64,000 bases of DNA from Halobellus inordinatus (GCF_024464655.1 NZ_JANHAV010000011.1:1-64000); one strand, 5' to 3'. Numbered from the stretch's first letter, positions 33,164 through 41,128 are shown. The notes: a model not told the origin generated them from the letters alone. Program-made: numbers and translations.

Positions 33164-34231
33164 ATGAGTGACGCCCTTCACGCGCGCACGCGAGACAGCA
33201 CAGAGGAGCAGGAGCGAAAGTGGCGCGACCACAACGCGGCGGCTGATGCGACCCGCTCCGAAGCGACGAAGCGATCGGAATCGACAGAGAGCGAAGACGA
33301 GACCCTCCAGTGCCCCGAGTGTGGCTCGACCGACCTCGTCACGGACGACGAGCGCGGCGAGACGGTCTGTGCGGACTGTGGCCTCGTCGTCGACGAGGAC
33401 TCGATCGACCGCGGCCCCGAGTGGCGGGCCTTCGACAGCGCCGAGCGCGACGAGAAGTCTCGCGTCGGCGCGCCGACGACGAACCTGATGCACGACAAGG
33501 GGCTGTCGACCAACATCGGCTGGCAGAACAAAGACGCCTACGGCAACTCGCTGTCGTCGAATCAGCGCCAGAAGATGCAGCGGCTCCGCACCTGGAACGA
33601 GCGCTTCCGGACGCGCGACTCGAAAGAGCGCAACCTCAAACAGGCGCTCGGCGAGATCGACCGGATGGCCTCGGCACTCGGCCTCCCCGAGAACGTCCGA
33701 GAGACCGCCTCTGTCATCTACCGCCGCGCGCTCGACGAGGAGCTGCTCCCCGGCCGCTCCATCGAGGGAATCGCGACCGCATCGCTGCACGCCGCGGCCC
33801 GAATGGCGCAGGTACCGCGGAGTATCGACGAAGTCGCGCGCGTCTCGCGCGTCGACGAGGACGAGTTCGAGCGGGCGTACCGCTACGTCGTACGCGAGCT
33901 CTCGCTGGAAATCCAGCCGGCGGACCCCGCCGAGTACGTCCCGCGGTTCGCCTCGGATCTCGACATTCCCAAAGAGACCGAGCGAACGGCCAACGAACTG
34001 CTGGAGAACGCGAAGCGCGAGAACGTCCACTCCGGGAAGTCGCCGGTCGGCCTCGCGGCTGCGGCGCTCTACGCCGCAGCCCAGTTGACCAACGAGGAAC
34101 TGACACAGGCGGACGTGAGTGACGTGACGGACATCTCGGAGGTCACGATCCGAAACCGCTACCAGGAGCTACTCGAAGCCTGGGACCTCGACTCGCCGTA
34201 CGGCGGTCGCAGCAGCGCGGCCGAGGCATAG
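33164..34231 (+). CDS. tfb: Transcription initiation factor IIB (TFB)
   Basis: Recruits RNA polymerase to TBP-bound promoters. The 355-residue product has an N-terminal polar extension (about 45 residues), a zinc ribbon (LQCPECGSTDLVTDDERGETVCADCGLVVDEDSID), the B-finger/linker (RGPEWRAFDSAERDEKSRVGAP) and two cyclin-like repeats (LGEIDRMASALGLPENVRETASVIYRRA and VPRFASDLDIPKETERTANELLENA). All four zinc cysteines are present. Haloarchaea carry several TFBs with specialised regulons; which paralogue this is cannot be decided. An iron-box-like site lies in its promoter region. Confidence 0.96.
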   Translation: MSDALHARTRDSTEEQERKWRDHNAAADATRSEATKRSESTESEDETLQCPECGSTDLVTDDERGETVCADCGLVVDEDSIDRGPEWRAFDSAERDEKSRVGAPTTNLMHDKGLSTNIGWQNKDAYGNSLSSNQRQKMQRLRTWNERFRTRDSKERNLKQALGEIDRMASALGLPENVRETASVIYRRALDEELLPGRSIEGIATASLHAAARMAQVPRSIDEVARVSRVDEDEFERAYRYVVRELSLEIQPADPAEYVPRFASDLDIPKETERTANELLENAKRENVHSGKSPVGLAAAALYAAAQLTNEELTQADVSDVTDISEVTIRNRYQELLEAWDLDSPYGGRSSAAEA

Positions 34232-34281
34232 GTCCGCCTCTGTTCCCGCTGGAGTAGTCTCTTTTCGGCGAGACGGTCCGA

Positions 34282-34779
34282 TTATTCGACGACGACCACG
34301 CCCTTCATCCCGAGCGTCCGGTGTGGTGTGCAGTAGTATTTGACCACCCCTGACTCCTCGAAGGTCTGCGTGTAGGTGTGGCCCGCACCATTCCGCTGCT
34401 CGGAACTGAACGACCCGTCTTCGGCAACGACGTCGTGTGGGCCGCCGCGCCCGCTCCACTCCCAGACGACAGTGGTCCCGGTCGACACCCGAACGGCAGC
34501 GGGGCCGTAGCCCCAGTTGCCACCGTTAGCCTCGGCGCCGGCAGTGATCGCAACCTCCGAAGTTCTGGTTTCGTCGACGATTCCATCGTAGTTCGACGCA
34601 TTCGAGAGATAGCCCTCGAAAGCGGGGGCCGACCCGGATCCGTCAGCGTCCGTATCATCGCTCGAACCACCCGCTTCGGAGGTGCCCGACGTACTGCCCC
34701 CAGAACAGCCGGCGAGACCGGCAGCGAGTGCCGCGGCCGCCCCGACGACCGTCCGACGCGAGAGCTGCGTTCGTGCCAT
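34282..34779 (-). CDS. Halocyanin (blue copper lipoprotein)
   Basis: Membrane-anchored plastocyanin-like electron carrier, 165 residues. It has a Tat-type N-terminus (SRRTVVGAAAALAAGLAGC) with lipobox Cys25 and a Ser/Gly/Asp-rich linker. The type-1 copper site is His in GGPHDVVA, Cys in YYCTPH, His two residues after, and Met in LGMKG. ATG 34779 begins the signal. It is close to the ba3 oxidase genes, which in Natronomonas are linked to a halocyanin, so it is the likely electron donor to that oxidase. It is divergent from the AhbC operon. Confidence 0.94.
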   Translation of the reverse strand: MARTQLSRRTVVGAAAALAAGLAGCSGGSTSGTSEAGGSSDDTDADGSGSAPAFEGYLSNASNYDGIVDETRTSEVAITAGAEANGGNWGYGPAAVRVSTGTTVVWEWSGRGGPHDVVAEDGSFSSEQRNGAGHTYTQTFEESGVVKYYCTPHRTLGMKGVVVVE

Positions 34780-34880
34780 CGCTTGGGGTAGGGGGTTCAC
34801 ATAATAAGGAGCATCCATTCGTTCTCAATCTCCGAAAACGGGCAGAACCGGTTCGCCTATGCGGTTCTTCGCCCCGATCG

Positions 34881-35210
34881 ATGACTGACTCGACAGAGAT
34901 GCGCGTGACCGAACCGCGGAGCGACGCGACTCCGGGGTGGGAAGTGTTCCTGCGCTCCGAAGAGAGCGAACCGCTACAGCACGTCGGGAGCGTCACGGCC
35001 CCGAGCGAGGCCGTCGCCCGCGAGCAGGCGACGTCGCTGTTCGAGTGGACGGCGCACACGCTGTGGCTCTGTCGTGCGGACGACGTCGCGCGGTTTACGA
35101 ACCGTGACCTGGGCGAGACGCACGTCGACGACGCGCCGCCGGAGGCGTCGGTGCCGAACGCATCGACGCCCGATACGGGGGCAGACGTTCCGGGGGGTGC
35201 ATCGCAGTGA
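34881..35210 (+). CDS. Htur_1727-family radical-SAM partner protein, PaaB-like
   Basis: Product of 109 residues. Proteins of this kind are catalogued as the Htur_1727 family, 'rSAM-partnered candidate RiPP', and occur next to a radical SAM gene, as here (4-bp overlap). The conserved core reads GWEVFLRSEESEPLQHVGSV, then A-rich helix residues and LWLCRADDVARF. By eye this parallels PaaB, the small subunit of phenylacetyl-CoA epoxidase (EVFVR...HVGSL.A...A..NA......IWVV), more than a peptide precursor: there is no leader/core division. An accessory or scaffold role for the heme enzyme downstream is an equally good reading. ATG 34881 is chosen by family start and length. Confidence 0.75.
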   Translation: MTDSTEMRVTEPRSDATPGWEVFLRSEESEPLQHVGSVTAPSEAVAREQATSLFEWTAHTLWLCRADDVARFTNRDLGETHVDDAPPEASVPNASTPDTGADVPGGASQ

Positions 35211-36421
35211 TCTCGATCAGCAAACTCCTGTGCGACCTCGATGCGGAGGGTGATGGCCTCCGGTACGACGACGGAGCGGACTCCTCACGCGAGCAGATCA
35301 CCGAGGAGCGAACGACGAAGCCGGTCGTCGTCTGGAACGTCACGCGGCGCTGTAACCTCTACTGCGAGCACTGCTACGCCGGTGCAGACCTCGATGCCGC
35401 GTCGGGCGAACTGACGACGGCAGAGGGGAAACAGCTCCTCGACGAACTCGCGGACTACGGCGTGCCAGTCGTGCTGTTTTCGGGCGGGGAGCCGCTCGTC
35501 CGCGACGACCTCGAAGAACTCGTCGCGTACGCCTCAGACGCCGGCATCCGCCCCGTCCTCTCGACGAATGGGACGCTCGCGACGCCGGAACGGGCCGCCG
35601 CGCTTCGCGAGGCGGGCCTGAAGTACGCGGGCGTCTCCGTCGACGGGATGCCCGAGCGCAACGACGCCTTCCGCGGGCAGGACGGCGCGTTCGACGCCGC
35701 CGTCCGCGGCATCGAGAACTTCCTCGACGCCGGGCTGAAGACCGGCCTCCGCTACACGATCACCGAGAAGAACGCACCGGATATGGAGTCAGTCGTCGAT
35801 CTCCTCTCGGACGTCGGCCTCGATCGGTTCTGCTTCTATCACCTCGATTACGGCGGTCGCGGGGGCGAGATCGCCGATGCGGACCTCTCGCCGACAGAGC
35901 GGCGGGAGGCCGTCGAACAGCTCTGTGAGATGACGCTCGAGTACCACGACGAGGGCGAGGAGATCGAGACGCTCCTCGTCGGCAACTACGCCGACGCGGC
36001 GTTCCTCGTCGAGTACGCTCGCGATCAGTTCGGGGCGGCGAAGGCCGACGCCGTCCGGCGGTATCTCGAAGTCAACGGCGGCGATCCAACCGGCGAGCGC
36101 GTCGCCGACGTCGACTACCAGGGCAACGTCCACCTGACGCAGTTCTGGCAGGGCTACAGCCTCGGCAACGTCCGCGATCGGCCGTTCGGCGCGATCTGGG
36201 AGGACGAGTCGAACCCGCTGTTGGCCGCGCTGCGGAACCGCGAAGACCACCTCACAGGAAAGTGCGCCAACTGTCGCTATCAGGACGTCTGTCGCGGGGG
36301 CTCGCGACTCCGGGCGATCGCGGCCGACAGCGACGTGTTCGGCCCAGATCCGCAGTGTTACCTGACGCCGCAGGAGCGCCTCGGATCGGCGGCAGACGTG
36401 GGCGGCTCAGCGGCGGACTGA
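35207..36421 (+). CDS. ahbC: AhbC-like radical SAM/SPASM enzyme (12,18-didecarboxysiroheme deacetylase)
   Basis: Product of 404 residues from the GTG at 35207. The order of motifs follows bacterial and archaeal AhbC: start MISISKLLCD with a 'LRYDD' stretch, KPVVVWNVTRRCNLYCEHCYA (CxxxCxxC for the radical-SAM cluster), VVLFSGGEPLVRDDL, LSTNGTLA, VSVDGMPERNDAFRG and FCFYHLDYGGRG. The C-terminal SPASM-type cysteines are CANCRYQDVCRGG and a final Cys (DPQCYLTPQE). AhbC removes acetate side chains of didecarboxysiroheme in the siroheme-dependent heme pathway used by archaea. The neighbours, an oxidase and a halocyanin, fit heme supply. The TGA stop shares its A with repeat A6. Confidence 0.85.
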   Translation: MISISKLLCDLDAEGDGLRYDDGADSSREQITEERTTKPVVVWNVTRRCNLYCEHCYAGADLDAASGELTTAEGKQLLDELADYGVPVVLFSGGEPLVRDDLEELVAYASDAGIRPVLSTNGTLATPERAAALREAGLKYAGVSVDGMPERNDAFRGQDGAFDAAVRGIENFLDAGLKTGLRYTITEKNAPDMESVVDLLSDVGLDRFCFYHLDYGGRGGEIADADLSPTERREAVEQLCEMTLEYHDEGEEIETLLVGNYADAAFLVEYARDQFGAAKADAVRRYLEVNGGDPTGERVADVDYQGNVHLTQFWQGYSLGNVRDRPFGAIWEDESNPLLAALRNREDHLTGKCANCRYQDVCRGGSRLRAIAADSDVFGPDPQCYLTPQERLGSAADVGGSAAD

Positions 36422-36493
36422 TAGGGGTCATCGTGAGTCCTCATAGCTTCTCCCGGACGGTGAGAAGCTATGAACGGTTACGATAACCCCTAT
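36421..36493 (+). repeat. Family A palindromic element, copy A6 (variant inner stem)
   Basis: 73 bp. Outer arms are ATAGGGGTCATCGT and TTACGATAACCCCTAT. The inner stem is CATAGCTTCTC/GAGAAGCTATG, 11 bp and perfectly paired, but with a sequence unlike copies A1-A5. It starts on the A of the ahbC TGA stop (36419-36421). A miniature family B palindrome follows directly. Confidence 0.88.
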
Positions 36494-36495
36494 GA

Positions 36496-36521
36496 TACTG
36501 TCGGATACGAGTCCGGCAGTA
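36496..36521. repeat. Miniature family B palindrome
   Basis: TACTGTCGGA and TCCGGCAGTA flank a 6-nt loop (TACGAG), one mismatch in the stem. The left arm, preceded by GA, is the same ATACTGTCGGA that starts full family B copies, so this looks like an internally deleted copy. It begins 2 nt after repeat A6. Confidence 0.6.
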
Positions 36522-36649
36522 CGAGCGGGCCGGTAGTCGTGAAAAGACCCTGCACGACATACGCGTGGCAGTCTACGTTCTTCACGGGCGGAATTGGCTA
36601 TCACGACCCATCAGGACGACGATTCCCGGCAATTGAGAAGCGGATTCTG

Positions 36650-36656
36650 TTTATAT
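36650..36656 (+). promoter_or_regulatory. TATA box of the small membrane gene at 36685
   Basis: TTTATAT lies 29-35 nt before the ATG at 36685, so the message has no or a very short leader. The rest of the gap 36522-36684 shows no other feature. Confidence 0.6.
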
Positions 36657-36684
36657 GCCCTTTCGGCTCGTAGTAGAAACTGTA

Positions 36685-36915
36685 ATGAGCCACTCACGCC
36701 CCACCCAATCGGTCGGAATCGACCCCCTCAAGATCGCCCTCGGCGTGTTCGTCCTCGTCGGCGTCGCCCTGACGGCTGTGGCGGCGTACGCACTGGTCAA
36801 CACGATGGCCGGCGGCGTCAGCGCGCTTCCCCCGGAGCTCGCGATGACGCTCATCTTCGGCGCAGCGCTGCTCGCCACCGGCGCTGCTGTCCGCCGAGTC
36901 ATTCCCGCGCGGTAA
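36685..36915 (+). CDS. Small two-TM membrane protein
   Basis: Product of 76 residues: a polar start (MSHSRPTQSVGIDPLK), two hydrophobic helices (about residues 17-41 and 51-67) and a basic end (RRVIPAR). The ATG at 36685 is supported by the TATA box. No family function is recognised. It lies between the heme/AhbC operon and a cysteine-rich small protein, on the plus strand. Confidence 0.7.
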   Translation: MSHSRPTQSVGIDPLKIALGVFVLVGVALTAVAAYALVNTMAGGVSALPPELAMTLIFGAALLATGAAVRRVIPAR

Positions 36916-37036
36916 GACGACTTTTCTGAAAATCGCAAACGCTACTGTAGTACGCTACCGGCCGCTGCTGACTCGTTCGTTCTGGGACGGCCAGCGCAAG
37001 CCTTAGGTCTCTCGTCGTGGTAACGAGTACCAGACA

Positions 37037-37231
37037 ATGGAGGGTATCGACCCCGAATTCCCAGAGTGTTGTGCCACCTGCCCGCACCGCGATTCGTTCA
37101 AATCGACCTGTACGCACGAGCTTCGACAGTCGGTCGTCTGGGAGGTCGACGGAACGCGCCCCTGTCCCGTCTACGCACACGAGAAGACGGACGCGATGCG
37201 GAAGCTATCGAACTCGCTGTACGGACAGTAG
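37037..37231 (+). CDS. Small cysteine-rich protein, probable metal binder
   Basis: Product of 64 residues, MEGIDPEFPECCATCPHRDSFKSTCTHELRQ followed by EVDGTRPCPVYAHEK. Five cysteines and three histidines in CC-x2-CPH, CTH and CPVYAH arrangements look like a zinc or iron-sulfur site. The charged C-terminus ends LYGQ. Codon use and a clear haloarchaeal composition support it as real. Function unknown. Its place next to heme and copper oxidase genes invites a metal-handling role, which is speculation. Confidence 0.72.
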   Translation: MEGIDPEFPECCATCPHRDSFKSTCTHELRQSVVWEVDGTRPCPVYAHEKTDAMRKLSNSLYGQ

Positions 37232-37239
37232 CTCGGATT

Positions 37240-37908
37240 CTATCGCCCGAGCCCGAGCGTTCGCCAGAGTGCGGCGACTGTGAGGACGAACAGCGCGGTC
37301 GAGAGGTCGTAAGCGTACGCGCCCGTCGTCGCGCCGACGATCGCTGTCGACGCACCGCCGACGAACCCCGAGAGCACCGCCGCGATTACGGGACCGACGC
37401 AGCTCACACACGTCACGAGTCCGACGAGCCCCGAGAGCACTCCTGCTGCGGCACGAGCGACTCCCACGTACACGAGAACCGAAAGCGACAGGTAGCCGAT
37501 GGTCTCGAATGGAACGAGCGCGAGCGAGATCGGCCCATCGACGAGCACGACTGGCCCCCAGCCGGGGAATGCCGGGACGAGCCGCGCCGATAGCGCACCA
37601 CCGGAACCGGCGCCGATCAGTCCGCTCGTCCACCCGAGAACGACGAGGTAGCCGACCGCGACGCCCCCGGCCACGGCGGACCGGCGGGTCGTCGGCGCGG
37701 GGACGTCGACGGCGCGGACGGCGAGGATCCCGACGTTGACCCAGACGAACGGGTACGCCGCGTGGCGAACCGAGAGTATCGCCGACCCGGTCGCGAGCAC
37801 GTAGCCCGCGACGAGCGCGAGCTCGACTGCCAGTAAGAGTCCGAGGAGGCGAATCGTCCGCAGTGCTGGTCGCGGGAGCGAACGTCCGAGCGTCGGTGTC
37901 GTGGGCAT
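37240..37908 (-). CDS. Membrane protein of the ba3 oxidase cluster (DUF7546-like)
   Basis: Product of 222 residues with about six or seven hydrophobic segments. It carries a CVSC pair in LVTCVSCVGPVIAAVLSGF, where two cysteines face a membrane segment, a pattern seen in copper or thiol membrane proteins. I associate it with the haloarchaeal DUF7546 proteins found next to ba3 oxidase genes, from memory. It is downstream of, and codirectional with, the oxidase genes. A part in oxidase assembly is plausible but unproved. Confidence 0.72.
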   Translation of the reverse strand: MPTTPTLGRSLPRPALRTIRLLGLLLAVELALVAGYVLATGSAILSVRHAAYPFVWVNVGILAVRAVDVPAPTTRRSAVAGGVAVGYLVVLGWTSGLIGAGSGGALSARLVPAFPGWGPVVLVDGPISLALVPFETIGYLSLSVLVYVGVARAAAGVLSGLVGLVTCVSCVGPVIAAVLSGFVGGASTAIVGATTGAYAYDLSTALFVLTVAALWRTLGLGR

Positions 37909-37989
37909 CGTGTGTCGGGGCGAACGTGTGTTCGTATCGGTGTTGGTCGGAGGAAAAGATGTTCGTCGTCGAGACGGTTCGTGCGCCGG

Positions 37990-38202
37990 CTACGGCGTCG
38001 CCGCGCCTTCCTCGTCGTCCGGCGAGAGCCGGCCGAGGACGTAGACGGCGATGAGAATCGCCAGGAGTAGGATCTCGAAGACGACGACGGCGATGAACGG
38101 CAGGTCGATGCCGAAGAACCCGAACACGGTCCGGAGTTCGACCGCGACCGGGATGGTGAACGCCGCGAGCACTAAGAACAGCGCGGGAGAGATCCGCCGC
38201 AT
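37990..38202 (-). CDS. Small single-subunit membrane protein of ba3 oxidase (CbaC-like)
   Basis: Product of 70 residues with a short basic start (MRRISPALFLVL) and two hydrophobic segments, ending in an acidic tail (RLSPDDEEGAATP). Its ATG overlaps the stop codon of the oxidase subunit I gene by 1 bp, so it is translated with it. Small subunits of this kind occur in the Natronomonas cba operon; I use the name CbaC only as a likely equivalence. Confidence 0.75.
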   Translation of the reverse strand: MRRISPALFLVLAAFTIPVAVELRTVFGFFGIDLPFIAVVVFEILLLAILIAVYVLGRLSPDDEEGAATP

Positions 38203-39998
38203 CAGCGGCTCACCTCCTGCAGACTGTCAACGACGGCATCGACCGGCGCGACGCCGGCGAGAGAGTCGAGCGAGACGTTCGTGACCGCAGCGACAGTGGC
38301 GTCGACGAGCCACTCCAGCGAGAAGGCGACCGAGAAGCCGCGGCTCCCACCGAAGAGCCCGGCGTCGCTGATGATTCCCGCGAGCGGCAGCGTGTACGCG
38401 AGGATCACGAGGACGACGGCGATCCCGGTCCACAGCGCGAGGTTGTCGAGGACGAGCGGCGCCCCGCTCGACGAGGAGAGCGGCTCCGGAATGGTGTCGT
38501 CGACCGGCGTGTCGACGCGGTCGTCAGCCCACGTCGCGGCGACGTTGAACAGGAAGATCACGACGCTGACGAACAGCAGCACGCCACCGAGCGCGATCTG
38601 CATCCGGATCTCGCCGATGCTCCCCACCGCAGCGACGAAGTCGAAGTTCTGATACTGCGGTTCGGCCGTCCGGCGCGGGATACCGAGCAGGCCGCCGCGG
38701 TGCATCGCGTTGGACATAAAGACCATCCCGACGAACCAGGTGATGACCTGAAGTAGCCCGATCGGGCGGCTGTACACCGGCTTTCCGGTGAGTTGCGGCA
38801 GCAGCCAGTAGGTCCCGGCCATCATCGTCAGCGCCACGGCGGTCCCCACGGTCATGTGGAAGTGTCCGGGGACCCACAGCGTGTTGTGAACGAGGTAGTT
38901 GATGTTCATCCCGGCGTTGATCATCCCCGAGAAGCCGCCGGCCGCGAACATCAGTCCGGCGAGCGCCATTCCTGCGAACGCGGGGTCGCGCCACGGGAGC
39001 GCGCCGAGCCAGCGCAGGTAGCCCTCGCCACCGCGCTGTCGTGCCCCGTGTTCGACGCTCGCGACGACGGTGAACGCCGTCAGGAGCGACGGGAGCAGGA
39101 GGAACATCGTGTTCGTCATTGCGATGAACTTGAAGCCCTCCGCGATGCCGGGGTCGAGGTACTGGTGGTGGATCCCGACCGGCGTCGACAGCAGAACGAA
39201 CAGCACGAAGACGACGCGGGCGAGCGGGTCACTGAACAGTCGACCGCCGGCGAGCTTCGGCAGCACCGTGTACCACAGGAGGTACGCCGGCATCAGCCAG
39301 AAGTACACGACCGGGTGGCCGAAGTACCAGAACAGCGTCCGCGTGAGGAGCGGATTGACCGTGTCGATGATCCCGAGCGACCACGGGATGAGGAAGACGA
39401 CGACGGAGACGGCGACTCCGAGCGTCGAGACGAACCACATAATCATCGTCGTCAGGACCATAAACGCCTGCAGCGGGATCCGCTCGTCGGGGTTATCCTG
39501 CCGCCAGCCGCGGTAGGCCAGGAACCAGTCCGCCCCGGCGATCCACGTGCCGACGATGAACATCGCGGTTCCGATGTAAAACACCGGGTGCGCCTGCAGC
39601 GGCGCGTAGAACGTGTACAGGACGTCCGCGCTCATCGGGATCTCGGGAACGAAGCCCGCGAGGATCGCGGTCGTCGCGAGCACCGCGCCTGTCGTCATCA
39701 GACCGACCCACGCCCACGTCAGGCGGATGTCGGGGACCGGCCGATCGAAGCCCTTGACGATCGCCCACGTGAACAACCCGACCAGGAAGAAGATCGTGAA
39801 CCACAGCGCGAGCAGGACGCCGTGTCCCGTCAGGACGGTGTAGTAGTCGACCGAGTCGATGACCCGGAGGACGTTCGTCCGATGCAGTGCCTGAATCAGC
39901 CCGAAGAACGCCCCGATCCCGAGCGAGATGAACGAGACCACGAGCGTCGCTTGGACGACCTTCGCTTCCTCTGGATACCTATCTACGAACGTAGCCAT
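38202..39998 (-). CDS. cbaA: ba3-type heme-copper oxidase subunit I
   Basis: Catalytic subunit of a B-type heme-copper oxidase, 598 residues with 13 or more membrane helices. Heme and CuB ligands are in HGVLLALWFTIFFL (low-spin heme His), WYFGHPVVYFWLMPAYLLWY (CuB His and cross-linked Tyr), VGIHHQYLDPG (CuB His pair) and LWVPGHFHMTVGTAVAL (heme ligands). The lack of the K/D-channel glutamate motif of A-type oxidases and the overall pattern fit the ba3 class of Thermus and Natronomonas. The next gene upstream is subunit II, 1 bp apart. Confidence 0.95.
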   Translation of the reverse strand: MATFVDRYPEEAKVVQATLVVSFISLGIGAFFGLIQALHRTNVLRVIDSVDYYTVLTGHGVLLALWFTIFFLVGLFTWAIVKGFDRPVPDIRLTWAWVGLMTTGAVLATTAILAGFVPEIPMSADVLYTFYAPLQAHPVFYIGTAMFIVGTWIAGADWFLAYRGWRQDNPDERIPLQAFMVLTTMIMWFVSTLGVAVSVVVFLIPWSLGIIDTVNPLLTRTLFWYFGHPVVYFWLMPAYLLWYTVLPKLAGGRLFSDPLARVVFVLFVLLSTPVGIHHQYLDPGIAEGFKFIAMTNTMFLLLPSLLTAFTVVASVEHGARQRGGEGYLRWLGALPWRDPAFAGMALAGLMFAAGGFSGMINAGMNINYLVHNTLWVPGHFHMTVGTAVALTMMAGTYWLLPQLTGKPVYSRPIGLLQVITWFVGMVFMSNAMHRGGLLGIPRRTAEPQYQNFDFVAAVGSIGEIRMQIALGGVLLFVSVVIFLFNVAATWADDRVDTPVDDTIPEPLSSSSGAPLVLDNLALWTGIAVVLVILAYTLPLAGIISDAGLFGGSRGFSVAFSLEWLVDATVAAVTNVSLDSLAGVAPVDAVVDSLQEVSR

Positions 39999-39999
39999 C

Positions 40000-40515
40000 T
40001 CAGTTCACCACCATCGTCTCGTTCCATTCGCTCTGCGGGACGACCTGGATACTGCCCTCCATCGCGTGGTGAGCAGAGCCACAGTATTCGTTGCAGAGTA
40101 GCCCGTACTTCCGCGGTTCGTTGAACTCGACGGTCATCGTCGAGACCTGTCCGGGAACCGCCATCGTGTTCGCGTTCGTGCCGACGATCTCGTAGCCGTG
40201 GATCACGTCGGCCGAGGTCACGTGGAACGTCACCCTGGAGTTCGCCGGAACCCGTATCGGCTCGGAGGTCCCGGGCTCGTAGAGGAACTGTTTCGCGATC
40301 ACGTAGACGTCGTACTCGTTCGGTCCGGTCTTGTAGGTGCCCGGCTCGCTGAACTTCGGATGCTCGTCGAGCGCCGTCGAGTCCACCTGGCCCCCTTCGT
40401 CGTTGATCATCTCGATGCCGGCCCCGACCGCGCCGTACGAGACGGTCGCGATGAAGCCGACGATGAGAAGCAGTGCCCCCGCAAGCCAGATTTTTTCGTA
40501 TCTGTGTATCTCCAT
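40000..40515 (-). CDS. cbaB: ba3-type oxidase subunit II (CuA)
   Basis: Product of 171 residues with one N-terminal membrane anchor (IWLAGALLLIVGFIATVSYG). The cupredoxin domain carries the binuclear CuA site: His106 (VIHGYEI), then CNEYCGSAHHAME with Cys141, Cys145, His149 and Met152. One anchor helix is the ba3 form; A-type subunit II has two. It accepts electrons, probably from the halocyanin, and passes them to subunit I. Confidence 0.95.
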   Translation of the reverse strand: MEIHRYEKIWLAGALLLIVGFIATVSYGAVGAGIEMINDEGGQVDSTALDEHPKFSEPGTYKTGPNEYDVYVIAKQFLYEPGTSEPIRVPANSRVTFHVTSADVIHGYEIVGTNANTMAVPGQVSTMTVEFNEPRKYGLLCNEYCGSAHHAMEGSIQVVPQSEWNETMVVN

Positions 40516-40519
40516 AGTG

Positions 40520-40801
40520 TCACCCGATAACCGTCAGATCGCCGCCGAGGAACTCGACGAAGTACATAAATATCCACATCGCGCCGACGATAACCATATA
40601 GATCGCGATGAGGACGAGTGTCCCCACGGGGTCGAAGTCGTCGTGCCCGAGTTGCCTGACGACGCCTGATCGCCCCGACCCGATGACGAACCCCTCGTCG
40701 TCGATGGATTCCGTGTCCGGTACCGGAGTTCCCGTCTCTCCGGTGCCATCTCCGGCGGGAGTCGCCACCTCGCCCGTCTCAGTATTCGATTCCGCTGGCA
40801 T
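40520..40801 (-). CDS. cbaD: ba3-type oxidase small subunit (CbaD-like)
   Basis: Product of 93 residues: an acidic, disordered N-terminal half and one C-terminal membrane helix (PVGTLVLIAIYMVIVGAMWIFMYFVEFLG). This is the place and form of subunit IIa/CbaD in the Natronomonas operon, first gene of the minus-strand oxidase group and 4 bp before cbaB. In Thermus ba3 oxidase a similar single-helix subunit completes the second helix missing from subunit II. Confidence 0.82.
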   Translation of the reverse strand: MPAESNTETGEVATPAGDGTGETGTPVPDTESIDDEGFVIGSGRSGVVRQLGHDDFDPVGTLVLIAIYMVIVGAMWIFMYFVEFLGGDLTVIG

Positions 40802-40900
40802 ATCGAAGCGTATCGACCGTACGTTCTTGAACGAGGCGTCAGATTCCTACACCGTGGGAATCGACGAAATGTGGAATCAAACCGATCCAGAAGGTCGAGT

Positions 40901-41122
40901 ATGGAACTCACGCCGCGACTCGCAGGAATGATCGGCCTGTTGTCGATCCTGCCGGTGATCGCGTTCGGCATCTTCCGGACGTGGTGGGCCGGGCTCATCA
41001 CCCTCGTCAACGTCATCGTCATCTCGATCGCGCTGTATCTCCTGTTTTCTCCTACAGAGGGGGAGGAACACGGCGGCCACGGCGAAAACGGGGCCGGTGC
41101 GGCGGGCGACGAGGCGCTCTGA
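40901..41122 (+). CDS. Small membrane protein of the ba3 cluster (CbaE-like)
   Basis: Product of 73 residues from ATG 40901: MELTPRLAGMIGLLSILPVIAFGIFRTWWAGLITLVNVIVISIALYLLF in two helices, then a His/Gly/Glu-rich tail (GEEHGGHGENG) that could bind copper. It is divergent from cbaD and starts a plus-strand operon with the SafE-like and P-type ATPase genes. CbaE in Natronomonas is a comparable small protein; the equivalence is inferred from position. Confidence 0.75.
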   Translation: MELTPRLAGMIGLLSILPVIAFGIFRTWWAGLITLVNVIVISIALYLLFSPTEGEEHGGHGENGAGAAGDEAL

Positions 41123-41128
41123 TCGGTC

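Noticed and set aside
34728..34880. Upstream in-frame start for the PaaB-like partner protein
   Set aside because: It would overlap the halocyanin signal sequence on the other strand, and the added residues lack any family similarity; the ATG at 34881 fits.
4498..36493. Family A repeats as a CRISPR array
   Set aside because: The copies are scattered over tens of kilobases, not spaced by short unique spacers, and no cas genes are in the window.
37009..37016. CCTTAGGT as another iron box
   Set aside because: It matches only one short arm (TTAGG) with no second arm at the right distance.
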